Shown here: one piece after another, positions 28,901 through 40,200 of the stretch
How the letters are laid out: the number at the start of each line of letters is the position of its first letter
Position numbering within the stretch: the stretch's first letter is position 1
Assembly: GCA_023846275.1 (NCBI GenBank)
Contig: CM043870.1
Span: 13,463,527 to 13,527,526, forward strand
DNA: 64,000 nt
From: Vanilla planifolia
Lineage: Eukaryota > Streptophyta > Magnoliopsida > Asparagales > Orchidaceae
Direction: 5' to 3'
Notes under the pieces: generated by a model
Database searches by the model: none
What the model saw: the letters and a program-made list of their open reading frames with translations, nothing else
What the model was told of the DNA's origin: nothing
Position numbers and translations under genes: made by a program

Positions 28901-31339
28901 TAAGTATTTAATTTGATAATGCTTGCCAAGATGAGTCCAATAATTTTTGTTTCATTTTGATCAAAACTCATTAGAAATTACTGTCAATTATCAAAGTTAA
29001 CAAGAATAAACAATAATAGATAATCCTTTTAATACTAAATAAGTAAAAATTATAGCTGAAATAAGGTAAGTTGAAGGATTGTAATATAAAGAAATCAGAG
29101 CAATGCAAAGCTTAGAGAAGTAAATAAATATTTTTTCGAAGAAATATAAAGAAATCAAAGAAAAATATTTGAAAAAAATGTGAAAACTTATATTAAAAAA
29201 TTACATTCTAAGATACTAAGATCAAATATAATATCCTGGATTATCAAATGAGGAACAATAAAAAGAACTTCAAAAGAATGCCAGAATGATACAAATTAAA
29301 ATATTTAAGCAAATAAATACATTTAATTCGATAGAGCTCATCGAGAAGAGTCAAATGACCTTCATTTCATCTTGACTGGGCATCCGTTAGAATTACTCTG
29401 AATTATCAAATTAGAAATCATAAATAACAACAAATTATTTATTTTAATATTAATGAAAGACATTTTAAATGTAAAAATAAATAAATTGAAGAAATGTAAC
29501 ATAACCAAATTGAAGCGATGTAAATGTTGCACGAAATAGTTTTTTGAGTGACATTAAAAAATAACATAATGAAGTGCAAAAAATTTGATTTGAGATGAGT
29601 TTATGGGAAAGTTCAATTCGAACATATTAAGAAGATCAAAGTGTACCACCTCAATTGTCAAATATTGCTTAAACATTCCAACATATTTCAATATTTTTTA
29701 ACATAACAAGGAAAAATTATTTGAAAGTTTAGAAATATTGTTTTAATTGCATAGACCTCAAAAAGATGAGTCCAATGACATTTGAAATTATAATGAGTTA
29801 GAAGACTAAATAAGAACAAATAATAAAAGGTTATCATTTTAATGTTAAGTAAAAATGTATGAAAGGTAAAATAAGATAAATGTAATCTATATAACACTAC
29901 AAAACTAAAATGAAGGAAAGTCATACGAGAGTAGAGTGAGAGTTATATAGTAATGTAAGTAAATCAAACAAAAAATTTAAATAAATGAGATAAATTGTAT
30001 AGGAATGCTACCTTCCAACATAATAAGCACATTAGGTGTAACATCATTGATCATCAAATCAAGAACACTAATGTTTAAAAATTTAAAAATGATTATTTAT
30101 TAGGTTTGTTCTCATCATTAGAAATGAAAAGATGATTACTTCATCTTTTAATCAAACAACATTTGAAATTATTTTAAATTACAATATTAAAAAAATTACA
30201 AAATAAATTTTTTAAAATATTTACTAAAAAGGGTATTAAAGCTAAAATAAGAAACTTTGAAGAAATATAACGTAAATAAATCCAAATGATGTAATTGTCA
30301 TATGTGAGGATAATTAGAAATTTATAGTATTGTAGGGAAATGAATGAGAATAATTTGAAGAAATAAAGTAAATTATATTATAGAACTACACTCCGTGATA
30401 CTTAAGAGATCTAATACAACATTCTTGATCATTAAAAAAAGGGTATCTAAATCATTTATAAAGCAAGCAAAAATTCTAAAAAAATAAATTTTTTTAAATT
30501 ATAAAAATGAATATTTTATTTTATAGTACCCATGGAGATAATATCATTGTCATTTGTTTTATCTCGATCAAAATTAGTTAGGAATTACAATGAATTATTG
30601 AAGTAAATGTATAAGAAAGCTAAAATAAGATAAATTGAAGTGTTGTAATATATTCAAATGAAAGCAAGTAATAGTCACACGAGAGAAGAATTAGTAATAA
30701 AAAGTAATATAATAATATGGATGCAAAACCTTTGAAGAAATGATATACATTATACACAAAAATTGCATTCTAAAAAAATTTTTTATAATGTATGAAAATT
30801 TCTTAAAAAATATAATGTTTTGAAAAAAAATATATAATTTAAGGTGATAGGGTAACATAAACTGAGATTTAGTGTGACAAGATAATATAACAAAACCAAA
30901 TCGAAGTATTTATAGAAATGAGATAAATTATATAGAAAGGATGTCTTCCAAGATACTTAGACGATTGGGAATAACATCCTCATTCATGAAATCTATTACG
31001 AATCATAATATCTCATAAAGGAAGCAAAATAAAAAATACAAATTTTTAAAGATATAGTATTAAAGATTTAATTTGAGAAAGAGGCAAATGGAGTGAAACT
31101 TTTTTTATTCATCTACCACATTTGAAATTTCTATAAATTTAAAAAAATTAAATATGCGTAATTAATAATATGTTATTATTTGTATATTAAGAATATATAT
31201 TAAAGTTTAAATGTGAAAAATTAAATCAAAGTAATAAGACCAACTCAAAATTAACATAAGGTCACAAAAGAGTAAGTACAAGAGTAAACACAAGAGTTTC
31301 ATAAAAAATATAAGCATATGAAAGCAAAAAATTTGAATA

Positions 31340-31362
31340 AATGAGATAATTATTCGTCTTAA
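31340..31362. other. Deletion junction joining two parts of a monomer
   Basis: The sequence passes directly from the AAATGAGATAAT box near the end of a monomer to TTCGTCTTAATTTGAACATG, which corresponds to the TTTCATCTTGATCAGACCTC box about 180-190 bp further on in the next monomer. This removes the GTGTAACATC landmark and explains the 655-bp gap between the landmarks near 30,970 and 31,625, where about 840 bp would be expected for two monomers. Confidence 0.6.
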
Positions 31363-31943
31363 TTTGAACATGTTTAGAATTACTACAATTTATCGAAGTT
31401 GATAAAGATAAAGAACAATTTATTATTATTTTAATATAAAATAAATATATTAATATTTAAATAATATATTTTAAATAAATAAAATATAACAAAATCAAAA
31501 TGAAAGATCATTTGAGAGGAGAATTGGTGTTTCATTTTATATAACAAATTTAGCAAAAATAATCTTAATAAATAAGATAAAATATAAAGGAATGCCACAT
31601 TGAAAGATATTAAGGAGATCTAGTGTAATATGCTCAAATTTGAAATTATTACAAATCAAAATGACTTGTAAAGTAAGCCAAAACCTTAAAAACCTAAATT
31701 TTAAAAAGTATAAAAAATATATACTCTTAGAGTGCTTAACTAGGGTGACATTGATAGAAAAGTCTTACATTTTTTTTTGGTTTAGTTAATATGTAATAGT
31801 GGTTTGGTATTGTTTGACAGGGTTGATACATGTTGACAATGTTCATGGATCACAATAGGTTAAAGTGGATTATCTCAAGGTTATGGGTAAATGTAAGTCA
31901 TGCTAATCTACATAAGTTAGAGTAGTTTGACACTAGTTTATGG

Positions 31944-32003
31944 GTTGGCAACTCAGTGGATAGAGAATACCATCATTGCTTGCAAGGGTAGGATGGGTGG
32001 CAT
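31944..32003 (+). other. Possible degenerate tRNA/SINE-like promoter motif
   Basis: GGGTTGGCAACTCAGTGGAT followed by AGAG resembles the 5' part and A box of tRNA-derived SINEs (usually a TAGCTCAGTGGTAGAG-type sequence). About 38 bases after the A box, GGGTAGGATGGG might be a decayed B box (normally GGTTCGANNCC). No cloverleaf can be drawn, no poly(A) or poly(T) tail is obvious, and there is no second copy in the window. This is a weak motif match and may be chance. Confidence 0.2.
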
Positions 32004-32560
32004 GACAACAACAACGATTATAAATTTGGTTGACAATTACATCTATAATAATGGAATAAAGTAGAAACCCGAAAAAGCTTTATTTTAAGTAAAAATTTAA
32101 AAAAATTAAAAACAGTAGAACGGTGAGCTTAGTTTAAGGATTGCTTGTGTGAGATTTTAAGCTAGAAATATCCAAAAAGCTACAACTCAATTGATCTTGT
32201 AGTATTGGACTCTTGCTTTTCTTAATTGTTAGTATAAACAAGTTTTCTAATTGGCATTGGTGTTTGGCCAGTCCTTTTTGGTACATAACCAGCTTGAGAT
32301 TTTTTGTAAGCCACATTTTGGACAGACAAACCACAAATTCGAAAGCACTATTGTACTAATAGGTCTCTATGGATGATTCCTTGTCTTATCTAATGCATAT
32401 ATGATATGATAGACTACTATCAAATGTGACTTCAAATAGTGTCATGGGTGGCAACATAAAAAAAAGGGGTGGCCAACCACCAATGCCCATTTAGAAACTA
32501 TTGTTCTCTTTTTATAAATCACTGTCTGAGAGTATATGATAAGTAACTATAATACTAATA
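32004..32560. other. Non-coding insert DNA, nothing recognised
   Basis: I see no gene, RNA or clear repeat here. A purine run (eight A followed by GGGG, 32,458-32,469) has the look of a retrotransposon polypurine tract, but nothing downstream matches an upstream terminal repeat. A 66-codon minus-strand open frame at 32,134-32,334 matches no family I know and has no supporting context. Confidence 0.5.
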
Positions 32561-32660
32561 AGCAAGAGCACATAAGATAACACAAGGAGATATTTGGCAG
32601 TTTGATCCAAACCAAGATCTATATCTACTACCAACTAATAAACTAGGCCTCCACTAAAAC
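32561..32660 (+). other. Degenerate plant-type dispersed-repeat stretch
   Basis: The order ACACAAGGAGATATTTGGCA, then GTTTGATCCAAACC, then a run of short TCTA/CTACC words and CTCCACTAAAACTCACC resembles, in decayed form, a sequence common in plant retroelement DNA (ACACAA..GATTTACGTGGTTC followed by a CTACGTCCAC-type stretch). This is recognition by general likeness from memory, not an alignment. If correct it supports a plant host and a transposon origin for this part of the insert. Confidence 0.25.
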
Positions 32661-34020
32661 TCACCTAAATTTTTTGAAGCATAGTGGGGTAAAGTACACA
32701 CAATGTATGATTATTTTCAATTAGTATATTTTTTCTTATTCAAATAGTTCAATTTCAAATAGAAATTAAAATTTATAATTTTAAATTTTTAAATCATTTT
32801 AAGTTTAATATTTGAAAATTATGTATATGATATAATATTTTTTGGAAAATAATGCTTAAAGGTATATTATTTTAGAAATGATTAAGGTCCTTTTGAAAAT
32901 TATAAGAAATAATAAGATATGGTGTGGATATGGTAGCTTAGCATCAATAGGAAAATACATATTAACCAACTAATACAGCAAGCATGATTTATGAATGGGA
33001 TTATTTTGTTATGGAAAGGTACGATATGCAAAGGTTAAGAAGTTTTCTTGAACAATAATTGACATTAAATTTAATAAGAACCAGTCAAGGAAGCTAAGGA
33101 GACCAATGTTGATAGCAAGTAAAATGAAGGAGAGTTTATAAACCAGTAGCAAAGTGGAGGAGGACCAAAGTGGCATACACATCTTCTCAATTCAAGAGGT
33201 AAGAATCCTCATCCATTGCATATAAATGTAGATGCATATTAGGAGCTGAAATGAAGTAGTTTTCTATAAAATTTCATGCTATAGTCTTTGGGTGAGGAAG
33301 GATATGTAGAATACGCAATATTTTTTGTGTTATGTCTCTTAGGTCGAAGGAAAATTTGATAGTGCTTGCATTATTTAGATTAAATTTCATGTTAAGCTCT
33401 TACTTAAGGTGTAAATGTTCGTTAGTCATATTTTTTTACATGATTATGCATTATTTTATGTACACTTTCCATTGATGACTCAATCTGATGTGTTGGAAGA
33501 TTAGGTGTAATCTTGTTAGAATTGAAATTTTGCAAATTGTTAATGCAATGAAATTTTGATTTGGTGATGAAAGAATGTTTGTTAAGAATTATATTTATCA
33601 ATTGTGTTGGTTCCTTAGTTAAATTCAAGGATGTGGCTGCAAACTTTTAAGGATTGTTTAAAATAAAAATATAATAATCTTGTAAAGTATGATTGGCATG
33701 TTTTGTGGCATGATCTTTGATTGACACCATTTTATTACTTGCTAAGTTTAATTTTTGTATAATTAAATATCGGTTTGCTTGCTAAGTTTTTATAAAAAAA
33801 TTTTTTTTATGATGTGGACATATTGCTAGAATTTGTAAATGTACCTAAGGAAAATTAAAAATGATGGTTTGAACATAGAAGGAGAAATGTAATAAAATGT
33901 TTACATGGACATAAACAACTGAAAAATTTTCAATTGGTATGTGATTCAAATTTCTTGGAATAATTTAGAGTTACAAAATTCGTGGTGCAAAATTGAGCTG
34001 AAAACAATCAATAATAATTA
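32661..34020. other. Insert DNA with no recognised gene
   Basis: No coding region can be supported in this stretch. The part around 33,060-33,200 is purine-rich (AAGGAAGCTAAGGAGACC, GTGGAGGAGGACC) and ends in CAAGAGGTAAGAATCC, which has the shape of a splice donor, but no open exon precedes it. A 68-codon minus-strand open frame at 33,422-33,628 is unremarkable. The last ~30 bases (from about 33,990) weakly resemble the tail of the 0.7-kb repeat that follows, so a truncated fourth copy may lie here. Confidence 0.5.
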
Positions 34021-34728
34021 AGGTAATTTTATACAATAACTTAAGTTTGATTTTTTTTTAAGCTATGCCATAATACACTTATGAATCACAAGAAATGACT
34101 TCTTGAAACCCAAATCTAGGAATGAATTTCCCTACAAAGCTAGGTCTGAATTGCTCAACTTTTTCATGGACATGTAATGGAAGAAACAACCAATGAAAAG
34201 AGCATCTTCCAAGGGAAGTGAGCTCTTATAATTTGTTGTGGGGAGCCTTAAAGAGCTTTGATAAACCACGTGAGATGTGTAAATGAGGCTTAGGTCATGA
34301 TTAACTGTGGCAAAAAGCTTTTGATTATGTTTGAAGAAGTGTAGGGCATTAGGAATTGTCTCAATATAGCCAACAAGCATAGTTGGTTTACAGTTTATTT
34401 GTTAAAATTATAAAGTTGATCAAGAAAACTTAGTTTTTATTAATTTATTTTTGGAGAAATTTAAATACAAAAGTCTTAAATTTTAAATTTGAATGACCTA
34501 AATTTTGTATTTGAATATCTATGATTTAAAATTTAAATACCTTAGGCAAGAAATTTGAGGCTAGGTTGTGGTTGAGAATCCTGTAATGTAAAATAGCTTG
34601 AATGTAAGTGAGGAATTTAAAGAACCTTTGGTAAGGTCAATAATTTTTTAAGAATTAGTTAGATAAAATTCCTACTGATTAAGATTTTATACGAGGAAAA
34701 TCTTACGATAACTCACAAGAAAAAATTC
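34021..34728 (+). repeat. Second tandem repeat family, copy 1 (708 bp)
   Basis: This is the first of three direct copies of a unit unrelated to the satellite. Landmarks in order are an AGGTAA start, AAGCTATGCCATAATACACT near 34,060, AAGTGAGCTCTTATAATTTG near 34,216, GAAGAAGTGTAGGGCATTAG near 34,333, CAATATAGCCAACAAGCAT near 34,361, and an AAATTTTAAATTTGAATGACC low-complexity stretch near 34,475. Copies are clearly diverged and differ by small indels. An 82-codon minus-strand open frame at 34,132-34,380 lies in this copy; the equivalent parts of copies 2 and 3 are broken by stops, so I do not call it a gene. Confidence 0.85.
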
Positions 34729-35464
34729 AGGTAACCTTACTATGTTATCTTAGGGATGATTTTATTTAAAACTAAGTCATAGTACAGTTCCAAATCACAT
34801 GCAAGATCTCCTGGAAACACAGACCAAGGACTACATTTTGCAGCCAAACTAGGAATAAGTTGCCTTATTTTTGCCTGAGGTTGATTATTAGGCTCAGCCA
34901 TAGAAAAGTAATTCAAGAAAATACTAATAAAGTGATCCTAGATGGCTTCCAACGTAAGTGATCTCGCATGTTTTCTTGTTGGGAGCCCTGACGAGCTTGA
35001 ATTGGCCTTGCAAGATGGCTAAAGAAGGATTAGGTCGTTATTATGTGTAGAAAAAATATTTGGATTTTGTTTAAGAAGTGTAAGAAATTAGAAAGGATCA
35101 CAATATAGCTAACAACCATTGTTTGCTTGGACTAAACATGTGATATTTAGAAAATTAATCAAGGGGTCGTACGATTTTAAAATTTTAATATTAGAGATTT
35201 TTAAATTCATGGTCTTAAATTTGAAATTTCAATTTCCTAAATTTGATATTTCAATATCTAGCATTTAAAATTTCAACACCATATGTTTCAAATTTGAGCC
35301 TAGGTTACGATTCAAAATCCAAGAACCTTAAAAATATTTTAAGGTGCGGACTTGAAAGGACCATTGATAAGGTCAAGAATATCTTAAGTATTTGTGAGAT
35401 TAAATTTATAAGGATGAATGTTTTATAGGATGCATGCCTTAAGATCAATCACAAGCAAAAATTT
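34729..35464 (+). repeat. Second tandem repeat family, copy 2 (736 bp)
   Basis: This copy follows copy 1 without a gap. Copies 2 and 3 share an exact 24-base match (34,747-34,770 and 35,483-35,506, offset 736). Other corresponding boxes are AAGTGATCTCGCATGTTTTC near 34,956, GAAGTGTAAGAAATTAG near 35,075, CAATATAGCTAACAACCAT near 35,101 and the TTAAATTTGAAATTTC stretch near 35,214. Its first 200 bp differ more from copy 1 than its middle does. No gene was found. Confidence 0.85.
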
Positions 35465-36206
35465 AGATAATTATAGTATTATATCTTAGGGATGATTTTA
35501 TTTAAAGCTATGCAATAATAGACTTATGAATGACAAGTAAGTTATTCTTAAAGCCTAAACCTAGGACTGACTTTTTCATCAAAATTAGGATTGAATGGCT
35601 CCAAGTTTTCCTAGAGATCCAAGTAGGGTTCAGCCAGGGACATTGAATGCAAATAAGACCATTAAAAGGGTATTAGATGGCTTTCAAGACGAGTGAGCTC
35701 TCATGTTTTGCTATGGGGGGATGTGAAGATCTTGAATTACCGATTAAAGATTGATGAAGAAGCGTTGGGTCTCGATTAAGTGTAGTAAAAGTCTTTGTAG
35801 TTGGTTTAAGTATGGTACGAACTTAGGAAGGGCCATAATATATCTAGCAAACTTAATTGGTGTAGACTAGACTTGTGAAAATTATAAGATTTATGGAGCG
35901 AATCAAGGATTTATAAATTTGACAATATGGAATTTTTAATTGAAAAGTCATAAATTTTAAATTTTAACATCTTAAATTAAGTGTTTGATTATCGAGGATT
36001 TAAAATTTAAACTACTTTAGATTTGAATTTGAACCTTGGATAAGGTTGAGAATCTAAGAATGCTCAATAAGTTTGAAGGTAACCTAGGACTTGAACAGAC
36101 CGTTCATATTGTCAAGAATAGCATAAGAATAAGTTAAGTGAAATTCCTATTGATTAACGTTTCATATGAAGGAAACCTTGATATACTAAGATTGAATTAA
36201 AAATAT
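35465..36206 (+). repeat. Second tandem repeat family, copy 3 (~742 bp)
   Basis: The corresponding boxes are AAAGCTATGCAATAATAGAC near 35,504, GAGTGAGCTCTCATGTTTTG near 35,691, a diverged AGTATGGTACGAACTTAG near 35,810, CATAATATATCTAGCAAAC near 35,833 and the TAAATTTTAAATTTTAACAT stretch near 35,950. Similarity fades near 36,206, just after AAACCTTGATATACTAAGAT, which corresponds to the junction sequences at the ends of copies 1 and 2. The offsets of 735-740 bp for the GTGAGCTCT box show a regular tandem arrangement. Confidence 0.82.
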
Positions 36207-37224
36207 TATGAGATTTTGAGGATACAAAGAGTATGGATATTTTAATGAGGCTCTTAGCTCCATCTTGGATAACGATTTGTTGCAAATGGAGAGCTCTATT
36301 TTATCCGTTGGAGTGGTGGTTTACCCACATGAGGGACAAATAATCACTTGGAATTTGGTTAAATAAACATTTAGTTTTAATTAATGGGTGAGATTATTAG
36401 TATGCATGAATTAGACTCTTAGGCTAAGTATTAACACCTCAGTGATGGTTTTGGTTTTGCATATGGTCCAGGTGTATCCTTTGGATAGGATTACGTAGTT
36501 GCGAAGTATACATCAAAAAGAGTTACCACTTATAGGCATATTAAAGATTTTTGAGTTGAGCCCAATGACGGACACCGGAATTTTGTGTATCAACCCATGT
36601 TAGTGTTAGGGCTAACATGTTACGTATGAAGCCTAGGGAGTATCTTTACAAGAATGAAACTGAAAGCCTTTGATGGAGGTCCCCAAAAGTGGTGGATCAT
36701 GATGTTTAATTCAATATAATGTGAAGAACTTTATAACTACTTAACATATTGTGTATCCTATTGAAAGGTAAGGGTGCCTTCATAAATGTAGGCATTGTTG
36801 GTGGATGACTATCATCAGTTCATGCCATTAGAACAAGCTCCTTCACACATTAGTCCCCAATATCATCGTCATTATGAGGCTCAATTATTGTTAAAACTTC
36901 TTTGTTGTACATTACAATTTTATTTTCGTCTATTTTTTATGTTATTTGTATCTACAACTTTTATTAAGTTCTTTGTTCATTAATGTACATTTGTTTTGTA
37001 ATTTTTAACTTCAAATTCTTTACAAATCAACCCGTGGTAGTCCTACAGCTCCTCTAATGGAAAAGTTTGTAGAAAATGTAAGAGAAGTGCTTAAATTTTA
37101 GGTTTTGATTTTTTCATTATTTCTGTGATCTACTACCATAGCTATCGCTATCAATAGCCATTGCTACGATGCACACTCATCTACATGTCGTATTCCACCA
37201 CAATCACCCAATGAATCTCCATGG
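36207..37224. other. Probable transposon debris, no gene
   Basis: This stretch has higher G+C and retains several CG dinucleotides (for example GACGGACACCGG near 36,568 and CTATCGCTATC near 37,140). It has no recognisable coding region. A 62-codon plus-strand open frame at 36,795-36,983 is unlike any family I know. The texture is that of an old retrotransposon terminal or untranslated region, but I found no terminal repeat pair or primer-binding site. The satellite resumes just after CCATGGCATAAAAAATAAAA. Confidence 0.4.
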
Positions 37225-40200
37225 CATAAAAAATAAAAATAATATTTTATTTTTACTTAAATATTTATTAAAACTAAAATGAGATAAATTGAAGTAATTT
37301 AATATAAATAAATGAAGGCAATGCAATGGTCACATGAGACGTGATTCAAAGTTACTTTGTAATATATCTAAATTAAAACAAAACTTTTATAGAAATGTGA
37401 TAAATTGTATAGAAAAGTTGTAGTCTAAGATCTAAAAGAGATTCAGTGTAGCATTCACTATAACCAAATTTTGTATGAATCAAAAAGTCTTGTAAAGTTT
37501 GTCAAAATCAGTAAAAGTAAAAGTAAAAGTTTTAAAAGTATACAAATAAAACTTTAATTGGCAAGAAAATATTGAGATGAGTCCAATGACATTCATTACA
37601 TATCGATTGGACATCGATTGGAACTCCTTTGTAATAAAATAGTAAATACAGACAAATAATAATAAATTATCATATTAGCATAAAGAAAATATATAATAAA
37701 CAAAAAAGAAGATAAATTAAAATAATGTAGTTGAACCAAATGAAACCATTAGAAAATTCACACCAAGGGAATAATAGTTTTATAGAAACTAAATGAAAAT
37801 AAAGCACAACATTTGAAAAAAGGCGAAAGTTATGTGAAAAATTAACATTCCAAGATAGTAAATAGATCAAGTGTAACAATCTTGATTTTCATATAATGTA
37901 AGAATCAAAATGTCTAATAAATATTATTAAAGTCATGGAAAATAAAAAAATTGAAAAAATTAAAAAAAGTTTCAAAATGGATAGAGCTCATCTGGGTGGA
38001 TCCAACGATCAGGATTTTTCCTCAATTGGTTCAAGTTTGGAATTACTATGATTTACCAAAATAAAAAGTATAAATTATAATAAATTATTATTTTAATACA
38101 AGTAAATACAAAATAAAGCTAAAATGAGAAAAAAAATGAAAAATTATACTAATAAAAATTTTTAATTGTTACACGAGGTGAGAATTATAGTTTCATAATA
38201 ATTAACCCAATCAAAGTTAAATATTGTGCTAAATAACATAAATTAAGAATGAAAGCAAGATTTTGAGATAATAATTAGATTTATTATAATAACTTTGATT
38301 ATCAAATAGTATATGAATTGAAATGTTTTGTAAAAATTTTAAACCATTAGAAAATATAATATTTTAAAAATAAAAAAAATATTATTTTACTTAAAGTGCA
38401 TCGAAAAAACTCAAGCCATGTTTTTTTAGGAAAAATCAAATCTTTTTTTGAGTTACTACTGATTATTAGGGGAAATAATCATAAATAACATTAATTTTTT
38501 AAAATTACTACTAAAATATACATTAAAAATAAAATGTTATAAATTAAAGAAATGCAATACAATCAAACCAAAGTCATATAAAGTTAAAATGAGAGAACAA
38601 TTTTAGAATTTTATAGTGACATAACAAAATAAAAGAATAAAAAAATGAGATAAATTGTAATAAAATATTGCATTCCAAGATATTAAGGTGATTAAGTGTA
38701 ATATTTGTGATTATAAATGTATATATTAATTAAAATTTCTTATAAAGTACAACAAAATAATAGAAATAAATACATAAAAATAAAAATTGAATATTTATTT
38801 AGATAAAGATCATCAAGAAGAGTTTAATGACATTCATTTCATCTGCATGACACCTCACTTTGAATTACATCAAATTACTAAGCTAAATTGGCATTAATGA
38901 TGATAGTTTATTATGTTAAAAAACATGTAAAACTACTTAAAATAAAATATTAAAAAATTAAAAAAGAAATATTCAATTAGATAAAACACTTGTAGATGAG
39001 TCGAATGACATATCTTTTGTCCTCATGAGACCTCTTTTGGAATTTGAGAATGAGCAAAGTAAATATAAATAAACAATGATAATTACTTTTTTAATATTAA
39101 GTAAATATACATTAAAGACAAAATGATATAAATTTAAGTAATATATTAGAACCAAATTGAAGTGGTTTAAAGATGAAATGTGTGGTCATTTAAGGTTACA
39201 TAGTAATATAATTCAATAAAATTGGAACATTTTAGAAAATTAGATAAATTATAAAGAAAATTTAGAATCAAAGAGATTAAAAAGATCAAATGTAACATTC
39301 CTAATCATCAAACATGATACGAATCACAATGTCTTGTAATATGTGTCAAAGCCATAGAAAATAAAAATATTAAAAATATTGAAAAGAATATATTTAATTA
39401 AAAGAAGCTCTTGTAGATGATTCAATAATCGTTTATTTCACCCTAGATCAAACCTCGTTTGCAGTTATGTTGTTTTAATAAAATAAATAACCACAAATAA
39501 CAATAAATTTTGACTCAAATATTAAGTTCAAAATTTAATAAAGCAATAACGAAAGGTCACACAATGGGTAATTTAGAGTTAAATGGCAATATAAGAAAAT
39601 AAAAATTAAAGAATGAGATAAATTAGAAATGATTGAACAATGTGAAATATCGCTATGGGTGCCAAAATCGTAGCAAGTAAAATACTCAAAAATGTCGATA
39701 TGAAAATTTAATTTCATAAATCACATTGAGATGAGCCTAATGACTTTATTGAGTCTTCATCAGAAATCATTTCAATTACTTTGAATTATAAAAGTAAATG
39801 AGCAGAAATAGTAACAAATTATTATTTTTATATTAAGAAAATTCATGTTAATGCTAAAATAAGATAAATTGAAGTAATAAAATATAAGAAAATCAAAGAA
39901 AATTAAAGTCACAGTGGAGGACATTTTAAGTTTAATTTGGAGAAATGAGATAAATTGTTTGAGAAAGTTACATTTCAATATATTTAGGAGATCGAATTAA
40001 ACATCTTTGATCATTGTATATTATAGGAATTAAAATATCTAGTAAATCTTGCTAAAACCATAGAAAAAAAAATTATTAATATATTTAAATGAATACTTAA
40101 TTGGAAAAAGCTTATAAGGTCAATCTAATGATATTCCTTTCATCCTGATTGGTCCTCATTTTGAACTAATGTGAATACCAAAGCAAATAAGAATAAATAG

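Larger units (their letters stand above)
7869..31755 (+). repeat. Degenerate ~420-bp satellite array, plus orientation (block 2)
   Basis: This block holds about 58-60 tandem monomers in plus orientation. The GAGTGTAACATC-like landmark is found near 8020, 8417, 8850, 9262, 9648, 9803, 10212, 10630, 10975, 11388, 11805, 12223, 12553, 12983, 13458, 13868, 14281, 15009, 15373, 15771, 16105, 16535, 16857, 17220, 17525, 17935, 18335, 18700, 18970, 19388, 19780, 20890, 21293, 21650, 22387, 22790, 23150, 23540, 23900, 24265, 24695, 25120, 25540, 26045, 26415, 27170, 27545, 27955, 28390, 28805, 29228, 29640, 30040, 30415, 30970 and 31625. Monomer order from the landmark: TTGATCATCAAAT box; AAAATGTCTCATAAAGCATG; AT-rich AATATTTAAAAATAT stretch; GATAGAGCTCATCGAGATGA hairpin core; TTTGTTTCATCTTGATC; TTACTATGAATTACCAAAGT; AT-rich TTATTATTTTAATATTAAG stretch; then three ~60-bp sub-repeats carrying GAGAT and AACCAAATCAAAGC. 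A hand-counted 60-base line (12,601-12,660) has 13 G or C. No gene was found. Confidence 0.92.
31756..37224. other. 5.5-kb non-satellite insert interrupting the array
   Basis: The satellite boxes stop just after a degenerate hairpin core (GAGTGCTTAACTAGGGTGAC, near 31,735-31,755) and resume at about 37,225 with the AT-rich stretch that follows the TTACCAAAGT box. Orientation is the same on both sides and only about 70-75 bp of the monomer is unaccounted for. The simplest reading is one or more insertions into an existing array. Composition differs clearly: a hand-counted 60-base line (36,541-36,600) has 23 G or C, against 10-13 in satellite lines. I saw no clear target-site duplication, no pair of long terminal repeats and no recognisable transposase, integrase or reverse transcriptase. 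It may be a composite of several old transposon fragments. Confidence 0.75.

Noticed and set aside
32134..32334. 66-codon minus-strand open frame with a basic, polar composition
   Set aside because: It looks less like AT noise than the satellite frames and was considered as a retrotransposon fragment, but no motif of gag, protease, integrase or reverse transcriptase can be identified.
32450..32480. Possible polypurine tract and retrotransposon terminal repeat start
   Set aside because: No matching second terminal repeat, primer-binding site or coding domain was found within the insert.
33180..33215. Splice-donor-like CAAGAGGTAAGAATCC suggesting a gene start
   Set aside because: No open exon, matching acceptor or downstream coding sequence could be found.
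34132..34380. 82-codon minus-strand open frame in the insert
   Set aside because: It lies inside copy 1 of the 0.7-kb repeat. The corresponding parts of copies 2 and 3 are interrupted, and no known family is recognisable.
36795..36983. 62-codon plus-strand open frame in the insert
   Set aside because: Short, no family resemblance, hydrophobic low-complexity second half, and no supporting signals around it.
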